Notes: a model not told the origin generated them from the sequence alone. 64,000 nt of DNA from Oceanobacillus jordanicus (GCF_022095695.1 NZ_JAIFZM010000002.1:248001-312000), one strand, 5' to 3'. Positions 9,069-18,617 are shown, numbered from the stretch's first letter. A program made the numbers and translations.

Positions 9069-10196
9069 ATGCAATTTAGAGATTTAAAAACACAGTATAA
9101 TACATATAAAGATGAAATCGACTCAGCAGTTCAAGAAGTAATGAGTAATGCTGGCTTTATCGGTGGATCAATAGTGAAAGAGCTTGAAGAAGAATTAGCA
9201 GATTATGTAGGTGTAAAACATTGTATTACTTGTGGAAATGGTACAGATGCACTATCTTTAGTCTTGATGGCCTGGGATGTAAAAGAAGGTGACGCTGTAT
9301 TCGTACCTGACTTTACTTTCTTTTCAACTGGAGAAGTTGTTTCCCTAAATGGGGCAACACCGGTATTTGTTGACGTAGATGAAACAACTTTCAATATAGA
9401 TATTGATAAACTAGAAAAGGCTATCGAAGAGACGTTGGAAGAAGGAGAATTGACACCAAAAGTTGTAATTCCTGTAGATTTATTTGGATTGCCTGCTAAC
9501 TATCCTGAAATTGAAAAATTAGCTAAAAAACATAATTTATTAGTCCTTGAAGATGGAGCTCAAGGATTTGGAGGCAATATTGATGGGAAAATGGTATGTA
9601 GCTTTGGAGATGCTGCAACAACCTCTTTCTTCCCAGCTAAGCCACTAGGATGCTTTGGCGATGGTGGAGCTATTTTTACGAACGATGATGAATTAGCGGC
9701 ATTGTTGAACTCCTTAAAGATTCATGGAAAAGGCGAAAATAAATATGATAACGTTAGAATTGGATTAAATTCGAGACTAGATACAATACAAGCCGCAATA
9801 CTGAAGATTAAACTTAGAGCCTTTAGACAACACGAGTTAGATGATGTTAATCGAGTATATGACTTGTACAACAACAAGCTAGCAGATTATGTACAAAAGC
9901 CAGTAGTTCCAAGTGGTTATTATTCTAGTTTCGCACAATATACAATACAGCTAGACTCTAAAGAGCAACGTGATAGTTTACAGAGCTATTTAAAAGAACA
10001 GGGTATCCCTAGTATGGTATATTATGTAAAACCAATGCATAGACAACAAGCATTTTCTAATTTGAGTTTTAAAGAGAGTGATTTCGAAGTAACAAATAAA
10101 TTATGTGATACTGTTCTTTCCTTACCAATGCATCCTTATTTAAAGGAAGATGAAGTTGCAAAGGTTGCAAAAACTGTAAATGAGTTTTTGAATTAA
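9069..10196 (+). CDS. DegT/DnrJ/EryC1/StrS aminotransferase, WbpE/WlbC-like
   Basis: A 375-residue PLP-dependent sugar aminotransferase. The FRDLKTQYNTYKDEIDSAV start, CGNGTDALSL (phosphate site), VLEDGAQGFGG and SFFPAKPLGCFGDGG motifs are all present; the lysine in PAKPLG should form the Schiff base. The sequence resembles enzymes that put an amino group on C3 of a UDP-2-acetamido-3-keto-glucuronate. Together with the acetyltransferase at 5187 this supports an amino-uronic acid in the polymer. The 3- and 6-dehydrogenases of that pathway are not in the window. GGAGG lies upstream of the ATG. Confidence 0.85.
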   Translation: MQFRDLKTQYNTYKDEIDSAVQEVMSNAGFIGGSIVKELEEELADYVGVKHCITCGNGTDALSLVLMAWDVKEGDAVFVPDFTFFSTGEVVSLNGATPVFVDVDETTFNIDIDKLEKAIEETLEEGELTPKVVIPVDLFGLPANYPEIEKLAKKHNLLVLEDGAQGFGGNIDGKMVCSFGDAATTSFFPAKPLGCFGDGGAIFTNDDELAALLNSLKIHGKGENKYDNVRIGLNSRLDTIQAAILKIKLRAFRQHELDDVNRVYDLYNNKLADYVQKPVVPSGYYSSFAQYTIQLDSKEQRDSLQSYLKEQGIPSMVYYVKPMHRQQAFSNLSFKESDFEVTNKLCDTVLSLPMHPYLKEDEVAKVAKTVNEFLN

Positions 10197-10223
10197 GTGT
10201 TTTAAACGAATCTAGTTAAAAAT

Positions 10224-10270
10224 ATAAGTGTAAGTTTGTAGTCTGAAATACAAACTTACACTTATTTGTT
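10224..10270 (+). terminator. Strong hairpin terminator at end of polysaccharide cluster
   Basis: A perfect 17-bp stem (10224-10240 with 10249-10265, arm ATAAGTGTAAGTTTGTA) closes an 8-base loop and is followed by TTGTT. It sits 28 bp after the aminotransferase stop and probably ends the cluster transcript. Confidence 0.85.
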
Positions 10271-10416
10271 ATAGCTAATTATGTATATTGTCTTCAAGAT
10301 TCATATGGGAATTCTTTTACGATCATTAAGATAAATTTGGAGAGTTTTTTAATAAGGGACTTTAGCATCCCCCCATTCAATAACTGTATTTGGCAATTGG
10401 AAAATAGCTTTTAAAG

Positions 10417-10772
10417 TTGCATGTTACATACGCCTCTGAAGGCGATTTGCAGTATAAAGTATTCAATACCGGAAACAACAATTCAGAGAAACTCATGACC
10501 TTTATTACCACATTAGAGAAATGCTTAGGTAAATATTTAGGCAAAGAAGTAGAGTCCGAGGAAGTGTTTGTATCTATTAAAACTGGCGATGTCCCAGCAA
10601 CCTATGCATCAACATAACAGTTGTAGAAGGCAGTTGGGTTTAAACCTGAGACAACATTGAAGAAGGTCTACAGCAGTTTGCGGATTGGTATGTGGATTTT
10701 TATGAAGGGAAGTATGGGGAACCCGGAAATTTAAAGAGAATTAAGTTGCTAGAGAGCAACAGTACAGTTTAA
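10417..10772 (+). pseudogene. C-terminal remnant of UDP-glucuronate 4-epimerase (CapI-like)
   Basis: Only the last third of an extended-SDR epimerase remains. KVFNTGNNNSEKLMTFITTL and GDVPATYAST in one frame match the family's YNIGN and GDVPATYAD segments. Two stops then follow within nine bases (TAA 10615, TAG about 10624), VGFKPETTL continues in frame, and EEGLQQFADWYVDFYEGKYG follows in a shifted frame to TAA at 10770-10772. The N-terminal NAD-binding domain is absent. This is real decay, since deletion, nonsense and frameshift changes all occur together. Confidence 0.8.
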
Positions 10773-10865
10773 TTCTCCTATGTCCTCTTGCCCTTGGGAA
10801 ACGTATATCGCAATAGGGTTAGGACTCGCAGGCGTTTAGCCATAATGGGCGAGCTAAGGGAATTC

Positions 10866-10916
10866 TTAGTATCAATAGGGTTTTACCCTATTGATACTAA
10901 ATTGATTTTTTGAACT
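10866..10916. terminator. 15-bp perfect hairpin between epimerase remnant and phosphomannose isomerase
   Basis: Arms 10866-10880 (TTAGTATCAATAGGG) and 10886-10900 pair perfectly around a 5-base loop. On the + strand a T-rich run (ATTGATTTTTTG) follows. It lies just 3' of the minus-strand isomerase gene, so it may act in both directions. Confidence 0.65.
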
Positions 10917-10950
10917 TCAAAGATGAATAATGTCTTGTATTCATCCATCC

Positions 10951-12684
10951 TTACACTCTAACAAATGCCTTAATAGTAGCAATAGTTTTTTCTATGGAAG
11001 GTCCATGTGGTCTAATAGAATATTCTTTTATATGCTCAGGTATAATAAACGTTTCAGCATAATGAACAATAAAAGGCTCGAACTCACCATTTATACTTTC
11101 AACGATTGCTTCTTCACCTTCAACCAAATTAAACACATTAACGCTATCATGTGTTTCATGATAGACGATTTTTGAAAACCAATGTCGTCTAGTTTCAATA
11201 AATTCTAAATCATGTAAACCTGTTCTTTCTTCGTACCATCCTTCTCCCTCGGCTATTAATTGGTTTGGAGAGGTCAAATGTTCTTTTACCCAATTTTCAT
11301 CTCTTGACCATTGAATAGTATTTAAACCATGATGTAAGTGGATAGGTCTTGGTTTTCCATCTAAATCAACTCTTCCCCAGTCCCACAGTTTAAATGTGTA
11401 GATATTTGGTGTCGAACTAATCTCAAGAACTACAGAGTTTTTTCCTTGCGAGTGAATGGTCCCTCCAGGAATTGAATAATGATCGTGCTTTTTTATTCTC
11501 ATACGGTTAATAAATTTCTCGTCGTCAAAATCTTTATTTCCTTTCTTAGCCTCCTTTAGATCTTTGATCATTTCTTCCTTTTCTATATTTTCTTTCAGCC
11601 CTAAATAAACAACAGCATCTTCCTCTGAGTGTAAGATATAGTAACTTTCATCTTGTGTATAATGCGCCCCAAATTCCTCATGGATATACTCAGTAGTGGG
11701 GTGAACTTGTAAACTTAAGTTTTGCCCTTTTATAGTATCTAAAAAGTTAAAACGAATTGGAAATTCACTTCCAAATCGACCATATACTTTATTCCCTAAT
11801 AATTCTGTCGGATGGTAAAAAACTACATTATTTGCTGGTGTTTGAATTATACAATCACCGTACTGTAAAAAGATACTGTTCTCTTCAGGAACTCCATTGA
11901 AGCACCATGCAAAGTTCACCGGATCTTTATCCAGGTCGAATTTCTCTCTCATCCATTCTCCTCCCCAAACTCCTGGAGCAAAAAATGGAACGAGTCGAAA
12001 CGGCTGTGAAACAATTTGGTTTAATCCTTGTAAATACTTTTCTTTTGAAATCAATTTCAGATTTTCTATATCGTTTCCGTCTATCCAGAAATCAACTTTA
12101 GATAGCAGTGCCTTTTTTAGACGATCAGCTAATGGCCATTCAAAAAAATAAGAGCGTTTCATTTTTCGTGATACTTGTTCATCTTGATTATTCGCTTTCC
12201 AATTTGGCATGCCCTGTTGGAATCTTTGTTGGATTTCCCATCTGGATATATCTACATAAATGAGTGAACATTCTTCTGTGAAGAGGCTTGATCCCATTCC
12301 ATAAATAACGATATTTTTTTTGTGATTGTTCTTCATTTTTTCTTTGACATCTTTTACTTTCTCATCATCCAACAATTCCTTAAGTGAATGCGGCGAAAAA
12401 GTACCAAACACATCATCTTCAGTTAAATTACTTTTTATCATCTCAGTAATTGTATGATTACTATAAAATAGATCATCAGTAAAAATCGTTTCATCAGCAT
12501 TCAAAGGTTGAATTACATCACGATATAATTTGTCTACATCTATCCCTGGATAACATTCAATTGCAATAAGATTGTTATCCAAAGCAATGGTTTTTAATTG
12601 TTCTACAATATGCTTAGACCCTTCCCATACATCATGTTTACTCTCAGAAACAATGGTTGTAGGGTATTTATCAAAGGTTGTCAT
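10951..12684 (-). CDS. Class I phosphomannose isomerase with large N-terminal extension
   Basis: This 577-residue protein interconverts mannose-6-phosphate and fructose-6-phosphate. The type I catalytic cupin lies in the C-terminal two thirds: FNFLDTIKGQNLSLQVHPT supplies metal ligands Q326 and H328, E346 follows, and IPGGTIHSQGKNSVVLEIS supplies H411. The first ~215 residues are extra relative to a typical 300-400-residue enzyme. They contain LIAIECYPGIDVDKLYRDV and a later WPLADRLKKALL, reminiscent of a nucleoside-kinase fold without an intact P-loop; that reading is tentative. It lies downstream of the mannosidase and should feed released mannose into glycolysis. Confidence 0.85.
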   Translation of the reverse strand: MTTFDKYPTTIVSESKHDVWEGSKHIVEQLKTIALDNNLIAIECYPGIDVDKLYRDVIQPLNADETIFTDDLFYSNHTITEMIKSNLTEDDVFGTFSPHSLKELLDDEKVKDVKEKMKNNHKKNIVIYGMGSSLFTEECSLIYVDISRWEIQQRFQQGMPNWKANNQDEQVSRKMKRSYFFEWPLADRLKKALLSKVDFWIDGNDIENLKLISKEKYLQGLNQIVSQPFRLVPFFAPGVWGGEWMREKFDLDKDPVNFAWCFNGVPEENSIFLQYGDCIIQTPANNVVFYHPTELLGNKVYGRFGSEFPIRFNFLDTIKGQNLSLQVHPTTEYIHEEFGAHYTQDESYYILHSEEDAVVYLGLKENIEKEEMIKDLKEAKKGNKDFDDEKFINRMRIKKHDHYSIPGGTIHSQGKNSVVLEISSTPNIYTFKLWDWGRVDLDGKPRPIHLHHGLNTIQWSRDENWVKEHLTSPNQLIAEGEGWYEERTGLHDLEFIETRRHWFSKIVYHETHDSVNVFNLVEGEEAIVESINGEFEPFIVHYAETFIIPEHIKEYSIRPHGPSIEKTIATIKAFVRV

Positions 12685-12757
12685 TCGAATCTTTCACGCT
12701 CCTATTAGTAAAATTTAGATGAATAAATCGGTTTCTTTAATGTTGAAAGAACGAAAG

Positions 12758-12798
12758 AACTTGGAAGAATGATTATTATACTTTTCTTCCAAGTTTTT
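12758..12798. terminator. Hairpin between alpha-mannosidase and phosphomannose isomerase
   Basis: Arms 12758-12769 (AACTTGGAAGAA) and 12784-12795 are perfectly complementary. A T-run follows on the + strand; in the direction of the flanking minus-strand genes the tail is only CTTTCGTTCTTTC. It may reduce read-through into the isomerase gene or stabilise the upstream mRNA. Confidence 0.5.
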
Positions 12799-12840
12799 GT
12801 TTGATTCTTTAAAGGTTATATATAATTAGCACTTCGCGAC

Positions 12841-15330
12841 TTATTGAAGACGCTTTCCTTTTTGTTGAATATTTGTGGAATCATCACTAATATTAAATGC
12901 GATTAACCCTTCGTTTAAAAGTCTACAAGCATTAATAGCATCCTCTGCATTATTGTAATGAGAAGAGGTCGCAATATGATAAGAGAACTCATAAAAACCT
13001 GCTAAATCCACATTAAAATTTGTTTCCCAGAAATTATTCATAATCCAAGTGTAGACTGGCTCTTGATTCTTTTCTTCATTTTCTGATTCTGACAGATTAA
13101 TTAGATGATGTTCTAGGTTCCCCATACTAATTAAAGGAGCGTCTTTTAAAGCGATAGCTACACCTTTTTGTTTACTAACGTAAGCTAATCCATCCTGTAA
13201 TAAATAAAATTCTTGGTTTGTATAAGGAAGTTGATCAATGCCAGGGCGGACAATACTTCCAGTTTTTTCCACATATAATTGTTCATCTTGGCCAGTTGTA
13301 AACGGAAGAGATGCATATAGATTTTCAGGCATCCAGTAACTTTCTTTATGAATTTTTAATTTCACAGATATTTTTGGTAAATCATTGTAAACTTTTAATT
13401 GAACGGAATAATGCTTGGTTCCTTCCAATTCATAATAAAGCTCAATTAATGAATAAACTTCTCCTTTTTCGTGTACTTGTATATCGGTAAGTTTTGCAGA
13501 ATATCTTTTAGTTGATACACTTTTTCTGTTTCTCCCCATATTTCTTCTTTCCTCAATTGGGTTCGTTTTTATTTCTGTTTGCTCATAAATCCCAATAAAG
13601 GGGTTATATTTCAAATCTTTTCGAATCAATTCAGCATTATCACTTTTGTCTATAATACTTTTAATGCCAACTGTTTCATCAAGCGTAATTTTATAATAAG
13701 ACGTTTCAACATAGTGCGATGAGACATGATGTTTACGACTTTCGAAATCTACAAGTTGAATATCCTGTATTCCTTCTGCACCGATATGTGCATGATTTTT
13801 AGCCGTATAGTAAGTCGGATTTTCTTTTTGACGAATCTCTACAATTCTTTCTTCTTTAGGTTCTAGCGTAATAAGAAATTCACAATTATAGCCATTGCTT
13901 GCAGTTGGAACAATTTGATGTGGAAGGGCTTCTTTTGTATCGGAATCTATTACTTCTAGGAATCTGTTGAGTTCTTCATCTTTTAACTGCATTTCATCAA
14001 ACTTTTCCCAATGACCAATAAAAACACTTGCTGTATCTGTAACCTTTTCCGAATGGGGGTTAATTACCTTATACTTTTTCTTACGATCAGGAATAAGGGA
14101 GACTTCTCCTTTTTCAGCTAGAATCAAATCTAGGTTCTCAGAAATCAATTCATCCGCTTTAGTAGCATAACCTGCTTTTCGTTGTTGCAAGCTATTCACT
14201 AGGCCATCCCAAGGTTCAGAAACGGAAGTAGAATATCCCCAAGTATGTTCCGCGTATCTCATACTGTTGTCTACATATTGTTCTATTTTTTTATCATCAC
14301 ATATCTCTTGTTTAGGATCTAATTTATGACTCAATCTATATTTTCTTTGGGCTTCTCGGAATTGCTTCACACCAAGTGGGGTAGAACCTACACCATCAGC
14401 CCACCAATCATTCCAATCTCCTTTGTAAGTTGGAACATCTTTGTCGTTTTCACGTAATACATTAAAAAAATCTTTTAAGGTTACCATTTCAATCTCTATA
14501 TTCTCTTGATGTTTTTCATTCCATGCATTTATAAATTCTATTATCCTTCCATTTGGAGGAGCATTGTCACTAATTACTCCAGAAGCCATAATTGGAACGA
14601 AATTAAATGGATAATTTTCATCAAGTAGGTTTTCAATATATCTATAAATTCTTTTCTCTGCGACTTTAAAAGGTTCAGAATGCACTTTCAATGATAGTTC
14701 ATCACGTATTGTATAACTCGTCCCGCCATTAGGAACTAAACCTAATTCATTTCCTACATGATAGTGATCTCCCACCCAAACTAATACTTTATTGCCTTCT
14801 GGTGACTCCCAATAAAAAGGGGTTTGCTTTTGATTAAGCGGGAAAAGTCCATGATGAGGGTGGATGCAAGAAAATAAATTTTCCACTCCATTTTGATACA
14901 ATGATTCCGCGTATCCCCAAGCATATCCATTGATGTCAGCTGTCATTGCACTAGTTGGTTTATATCCCAAAGACTCAACCAGTTCTACCCCAGCTTTTAA
15001 TTTTCTGTTTAATACCTCTTGGTCAACGAGTTCTGTCATATTTAAATAATTTCCCGAGACGTCAATTTCCCCGTTTTGGATATACTTTTTAAAATCGTTA
15101 ATATACGCATCATTTGCTGACTTCAAAAAGTTTTCAACCTGCCACGTATTCTCGCATGTCCAACGAAATCCTTTCCACTCCGCTGCATTTCCCTCATGAA
15201 TAAGGTTTAAAATATCAATAGCCTGCTTAATAAAATCAACATGGTATCGTTCTATCTTTTCTTGGCGTTCTGTATAGCCAATATCTGTATGGGAATGATG
15301 AACAACAAAAAGTTTCATTTTCTTTTTCAT
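12841..15330 (-). CDS. Glycoside hydrolase family 38 alpha-mannosidase
   Basis: An 829-residue enzyme without a signal peptide, so probably cytoplasmic, that hydrolyses alpha-mannosides. The N-terminal metal-binding signature HHSHTDIGYT (H12, H14, D16) and TADINGYAWGY, in which D132 should be the zinc-bound nucleophile, are both intact. The central and C-terminal beta domains cover residues ~400-829. Length fits bacterial GH38 members. The ATG has AAGGAGG upstream and a second ATG at codon 5. Neighbouring ABC permeases and isomerase point to catabolism of imported manno-oligosaccharides or glycan fragments. Confidence 0.92.
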   Translation of the reverse strand: MKKKMKLFVVHHSHTDIGYTERQEKIERYHVDFIKQAIDILNLIHEGNAAEWKGFRWTCENTWQVENFLKSANDAYINDFKKYIQNGEIDVSGNYLNMTELVDQEVLNRKLKAGVELVESLGYKPTSAMTADINGYAWGYAESLYQNGVENLFSCIHPHHGLFPLNQKQTPFYWESPEGNKVLVWVGDHYHVGNELGLVPNGGTSYTIRDELSLKVHSEPFKVAEKRIYRYIENLLDENYPFNFVPIMASGVISDNAPPNGRIIEFINAWNEKHQENIEIEMVTLKDFFNVLRENDKDVPTYKGDWNDWWADGVGSTPLGVKQFREAQRKYRLSHKLDPKQEICDDKKIEQYVDNSMRYAEHTWGYSTSVSEPWDGLVNSLQQRKAGYATKADELISENLDLILAEKGEVSLIPDRKKKYKVINPHSEKVTDTASVFIGHWEKFDEMQLKDEELNRFLEVIDSDTKEALPHQIVPTASNGYNCEFLITLEPKEERIVEIRQKENPTYYTAKNHAHIGAEGIQDIQLVDFESRKHHVSSHYVETSYYKITLDETVGIKSIIDKSDNAELIRKDLKYNPFIGIYEQTEIKTNPIEERRNMGRNRKSVSTKRYSAKLTDIQVHEKGEVYSLIELYYELEGTKHYSVQLKVYNDLPKISVKLKIHKESYWMPENLYASLPFTTGQDEQLYVEKTGSIVRPGIDQLPYTNQEFYLLQDGLAYVSKQKGVAIALKDAPLISMGNLEHHLINLSESENEEKNQEPVYTWIMNNFWETNFNVDLAGFYEFSYHIATSSHYNNAEDAINACRLLNEGLIAFNISDDSTNIQQKGKRLQ

Positions 15331-15363
15331 AAATATCCTCCTTATTTCCTCACTAAATTTTTA

Positions 15364-16197
15364 CTACTTTGAAGTAGTAGGAAAACCATAATTGAAGCTC
15401 TTATTTAAGATCAAGAATATAAATAAAGTTGGTATGGACGCAATAATTGCCGCTAATAAAGCAGAAGGTACATCATTTGTGCCAGCTGCTCCGTTCAGTA
15501 AAGACAATGAACTCATTATTGGCCTTGCTTCTGCTGACTTAGAAAGAGTTAGACCAAAGAGAAGATCATTCCATACCCATGTAAATTGAAATAAGAAACA
15601 AGCAGCTATTGGGGCCTTCGCCATTCTCATAAATATACTTAAATAAATTTTAAAATCAGATGCACCATCCATTTTTGCAGACTCCACTAATTCTTTAGGA
15701 ATCGAATAAAAGTAGTTTCTTAATACGAATAAACAAAAAGGAATGCAAAGTGCTGTGTATACAACTAATAGGCCTATCTTGGTATCATATAAATCTACAT
15801 TTGAATACATACGAAAGATTGGGATAATATACATTTGAAATGGAAATATTGTTCCACTGTATATCAACATAAACCAAAACATTTTCCCTTTTATTTTTAA
15901 CGACGATATGGCATAAGCTGCTAAGGAAGCAAATAAGATTGCTAGTGTCGTGGCAATTGCACCGTAAAACAAACTATTTAGAAACCCCATCATAAAGTCT
16001 ATGCGATCATTTACATATACAAAATTTTCTACAATTGAAAAACTTTTAGGAAGGTCCCAAAACTCACCTAAATTATATTCTTTTCTTGATTTAACACTGT
16101 TTATCACGACATATAAAAATGGGAGAAACCATAAAAAAGCAAAAATCGAAAGAAATATACTTATGTTTTTTCTACTTCTATCATTATAGGATTTCAT
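15364..16197 (-). CDS. Carbohydrate ABC transporter permease, MalG-type
   Basis: A 277-residue membrane protein with six predicted helices. It carries the EAA-loop motif region LVESAKMDGASDFKIYLSIFMR, which contacts the ATPase, followed by PIAACFLFQFTWVWNDLLFG, typical of CUT1-family inner permeases. The chosen ATG gives MKSYNDRSRKN; a GTG seven codons earlier overlaps the upstream gene's end and coincides with its own ribosome site, so it is less likely. It partners with the permease upstream and the binding lipoprotein at 17301. Confidence 0.9.
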   Translation of the reverse strand: MKSYNDRSRKNISIFLSIFAFLWFLPFLYVVINSVKSRKEYNLGEFWDLPKSFSIVENFVYVNDRIDFMMGFLNSLFYGAIATTLAILFASLAAYAISSLKIKGKMFWFMLIYSGTIFPFQMYIIPIFRMYSNVDLYDTKIGLLVVYTALCIPFCLFVLRNYFYSIPKELVESAKMDGASDFKIYLSIFMRMAKAPIAACFLFQFTWVWNDLLFGLTLSKSAEARPIMSSLSLLNGAAGTNDVPSALLAAIIASIPTLFIFLILNKSFNYGFPTTSK

Positions 16198-16207
16198 AAA
16201 TATATCA

Positions 16208-17098
16208 TCACTCCTCACCTTTAAAGGTATCTCGCAATAAGAGCCACGAGATGATTAAAACAGTGACTGACAAGAACATTGCGATCGCTGAACCATAGCC
16301 CAACTGATTATTCACGAACGCTTCTTTGTACATCGTTACCGCCAATGTTTCAGAAGTTCTGTAAGGGCCTCCGTTTGTCATAACCCAGATTGTATCAAAC
16401 GATTTAAAGCTATTAACCAAAGACATGAGTAGTACGATAAGCATGATTGGCTTTAATAGGGGGAGAACAACTTTTCTGTATAACTTAATCCCCTGCGCAC
16501 CTTCAATTCTTGCTGCTTCAATCGGCTCTTTCGGAATCTGATTCAATCCGACAATAAATAAGATTAAGTTCAAACCTATTCCTTGCCAGCCGCTAGAAAC
16601 GACCATAATTAACGTGTTTAAATACGGCACTGTGAGCCAATCGTTAGCTAAACTATCAAAGCCCATAACACCAAGTAAATGTGGTAAACCATAAGTGCTT
16701 AGAATGGTTGTTAAAATAATACCAGCAATGGTTTGGGACAATGCATTTGGTAAATAAAATACAGTTTTAAAAAAGGATTGTGTTTTTACGTGTGTAATAG
16801 CAATTGCAAAGAGCAAAGCGATTGCAACCGGGATGAGCAATGTACCAACAACCCAAATTAACGTGTTGAGAGATGATAATAAAAAATTCGGATCTTGAAA
16901 CATATTCATGTAATTTTGAAACCCGATGAATTTCATTTCATTTAATCCATCCCACTCTGCAAAACTTACAATTAAAGAGAAGACATCAGAGTAGATACAA
17001 AAAATACCGACCAGTATTACAGAAGGGGCCAAATATAAATATGGTATTATTTTGCCTAATTTACTTTTCATCGAAAGTTTCGATTTTGCAATTTCCAT
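16208..17098 (-). CDS. Carbohydrate ABC transporter permease, MalF/UgpA-type
   Basis: A 296-residue six-helix CUT1 permease. PYLYLAPSVILVGIFCIYS is the first helix, and PIEAARIEGAQGIKLYRKVVLPLLKP is the EAA loop. GGAGG lies 7 bases before the ATG at 17098; an upstream in-frame TTG lacks a ribosome site. The stop is close to the start of the second permease, consistent with coupled translation. It forms the transmembrane heterodimer for mannoside uptake. No ATPase gene is present in this locus. Confidence 0.9.
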   Translation of the reverse strand: MEIAKSKLSMKSKLGKIIPYLYLAPSVILVGIFCIYSDVFSLIVSFAEWDGLNEMKFIGFQNYMNMFQDPNFLLSSLNTLIWVVGTLLIPVAIALLFAIAITHVKTQSFFKTVFYLPNALSQTIAGIILTTILSTYGLPHLLGVMGFDSLANDWLTVPYLNTLIMVVSSGWQGIGLNLILFIVGLNQIPKEPIEAARIEGAQGIKLYRKVVLPLLKPIMLIVLLMSLVNSFKSFDTIWVMTNGGPYRTSETLAVTMYKEAFVNNQLGYGSAIAMFLSVTVLIISWLLLRDTFKGEE

Positions 17099-17153
17099 TT
17101 TCTTGCCTCCCTCTTTAAGCAACGTAACCGTTAATGGTGTCCTGAAAAAATGA

Positions 17154-17214
17154 CATGCCTGTCATGAAAAATTAGGTTATATGAAATTTGTTGAACAGTA
17201 GGAAGACAGGCATG
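17154..17214 (-). terminator. Inverted repeat between binding-protein and permease genes
   Basis: Ten-base arms CATGCCTGTC (17154-17163) and GACAGGCATG (17205-17214) are perfect complements 41 bases apart. Read on the minus strand the second arm is followed by TCATTTTTTC. A leaky terminator or mRNA-stabilising hairpin here would favour the binding protein over the permeases, as seen in many CUT1 operons. Confidence 0.45.
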
Positions 17215-17222
17215 GCAGTTTT

Positions 17223-17236
17223 TGAAAACGCTTTAA
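17223..17236 (-). promoter_or_regulatory. cre-like site (CcpA)
   Basis: On the minus strand the 14-mer TTAAAGCGTTTTCA differs at about one position from the catabolite-responsive element consensus. It lies between the lipoprotein and permease genes of a sugar-uptake operon, where carbon catabolite repression is plausible. Binding is inferred from the motif alone. Confidence 0.45.
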
Positions 17237-17300
17237 TTTTAATGAAAACAAAAACTATTAAACTCATTTGTTTTTAAATGCGCTGTATCATGAACTAACT

Positions 17301-18536
17301 TTAAAATTCTTCTTCGTCTGCCACTTTCTGAATGTTTTCCAGTGCTTTTTTAAGACTTTCATCACTTGGATTGTAGAAAAACTCCCATAAATTCTCTGTT
17401 GCAGCATTCACAATTGCCGACGGAGTTGATTCGTAATAACGTAATTTCAAAATATAATCATCACTATTTGCAATTTCATTAATTTCATCACTAATTTCAT
17501 TTCCAGTCTTAACACCTTCTACAAACGCAGCTTTAGATTCTTTTGCATAAATTTCAAAGGCATCTTTTGTCTCCAATTCACGCAATACTTCTTTCGCTTC
17601 TTCTTTTTGAGAACTTGCTTCTGAAACTACTAAAGGAGATGCTTCATAAAAAATGGCTGGTTTGGTAGTACCATCCATAGAAGGGATGACAAACATGCCG
17701 TAATCTTCATTTGCTTCCATACCATAATCATCTTCTAGTCCTTTAATAAAAATAGGTGGTTCATACGTCATTGCAGCGTCGCCTTTAGCAAACTGTTTAG
17801 TTTGGTCTACAGCTTTTACCGGTTCGCCGAAATATCCTTTTTCGATCATTGATTGCCAAGCACTTAACGCCTCTACAACCCGTTCATCTTCATAAGACAC
17901 ATTTCCTTCCACTAACTCTGTATAAAGATCAGGGTCATAAGCGCCAAGGAAAAATTGTAGCCACACAAAACTTGCCCATCCATCATTCTTAACTGCTAAT
18001 GGTATAACTCCTTCATTTTTTAACGTTTCTGCAATATTTAAGAAATCATCAAATGTCTCTGGTGGAGATAGATTATACTCTTCAAAAACCTTCTTATTAT
18101 AAAAGACAACATTATATAAAACAGATAATGGTGCTCCATATACCTTTCCATCTACTGTGAAAGCATCAGCTAATTCAGGATTGATTCCTGCTTCGGTATA
18201 ATAATCTTCCCATTCAGCTGTTAAATCTGCAATTTGCCCGGTGGTAGCTAAATCTTTCAATCGATAGCCACTCCACCACTTAAAAATTCCAGGTGAATTT
18301 TCTTTCCCTAAAGATTGTGAAACAGCAGTTTGATAAGCTTGACCATCGGAATAACCTGTAAACTTTATAGGTAAATCAATTTCTTCGGAGATCTTTTTAA
18401 CAGTTGGTTCATCATCAGCTAAGTCTGAATAATAATCGACAGTATTTTTACTACCCTCACTACTTCCTTCGCATGCGACTAAAAGGATACTTATACTAGC
18501 CACCATTAGAAGTGTAAAAATAAACTTTTTCATCAT
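17301..18536 (-). CDS. ABC transporter sugar-binding lipoprotein
   Basis: A 411-residue extracellular solute-binding protein of family 1. The N-terminus is a lipoprotein signal with LLVAC, placing the lipidated cysteine at residue 22. The mature part has the typical GKVYGAPLSVLYNVVFYNKK hinge region and a C-terminal helix. It should capture oligosaccharides outside the cell and deliver them to the two permeases. The ATG is preceded by AGGAAGGAG. The acidic composition suits a salt- or alkali-tolerant host. Confidence 0.92.
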   Translation of the reverse strand: MMKKFIFTLLMVASISILLVACEGSSEGSKNTVDYYSDLADDEPTVKKISEEIDLPIKFTGYSDGQAYQTAVSQSLGKENSPGIFKWWSGYRLKDLATTGQIADLTAEWEDYYTEAGINPELADAFTVDGKVYGAPLSVLYNVVFYNKKVFEEYNLSPPETFDDFLNIAETLKNEGVIPLAVKNDGWASFVWLQFFLGAYDPDLYTELVEGNVSYEDERVVEALSAWQSMIEKGYFGEPVKAVDQTKQFAKGDAAMTYEPPIFIKGLEDDYGMEANEDYGMFVIPSMDGTTKPAIFYEASPLVVSEASSQKEEAKEVLRELETKDAFEIYAKESKAAFVEGVKTGNEISDEINEIANSDDYILKLRYYESTPSAIVNAATENLWEFFYNPSDESLKKALENIQKVADEEEF

Positions 18537-18617
18537 CTTGACAAACTCCTTCCTGAACCCACTATTTTTAATTATTTGTATAAAATTAAAAATCAGATAA
18601 TTTTTTCTAAAAATAAA

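Noticed and set aside
12684..12841. A separate promoter for the phosphomannose isomerase gene
   Set aside because: A hairpin lies there, but I could not find a convincing -35/-10 pair on the minus strand.
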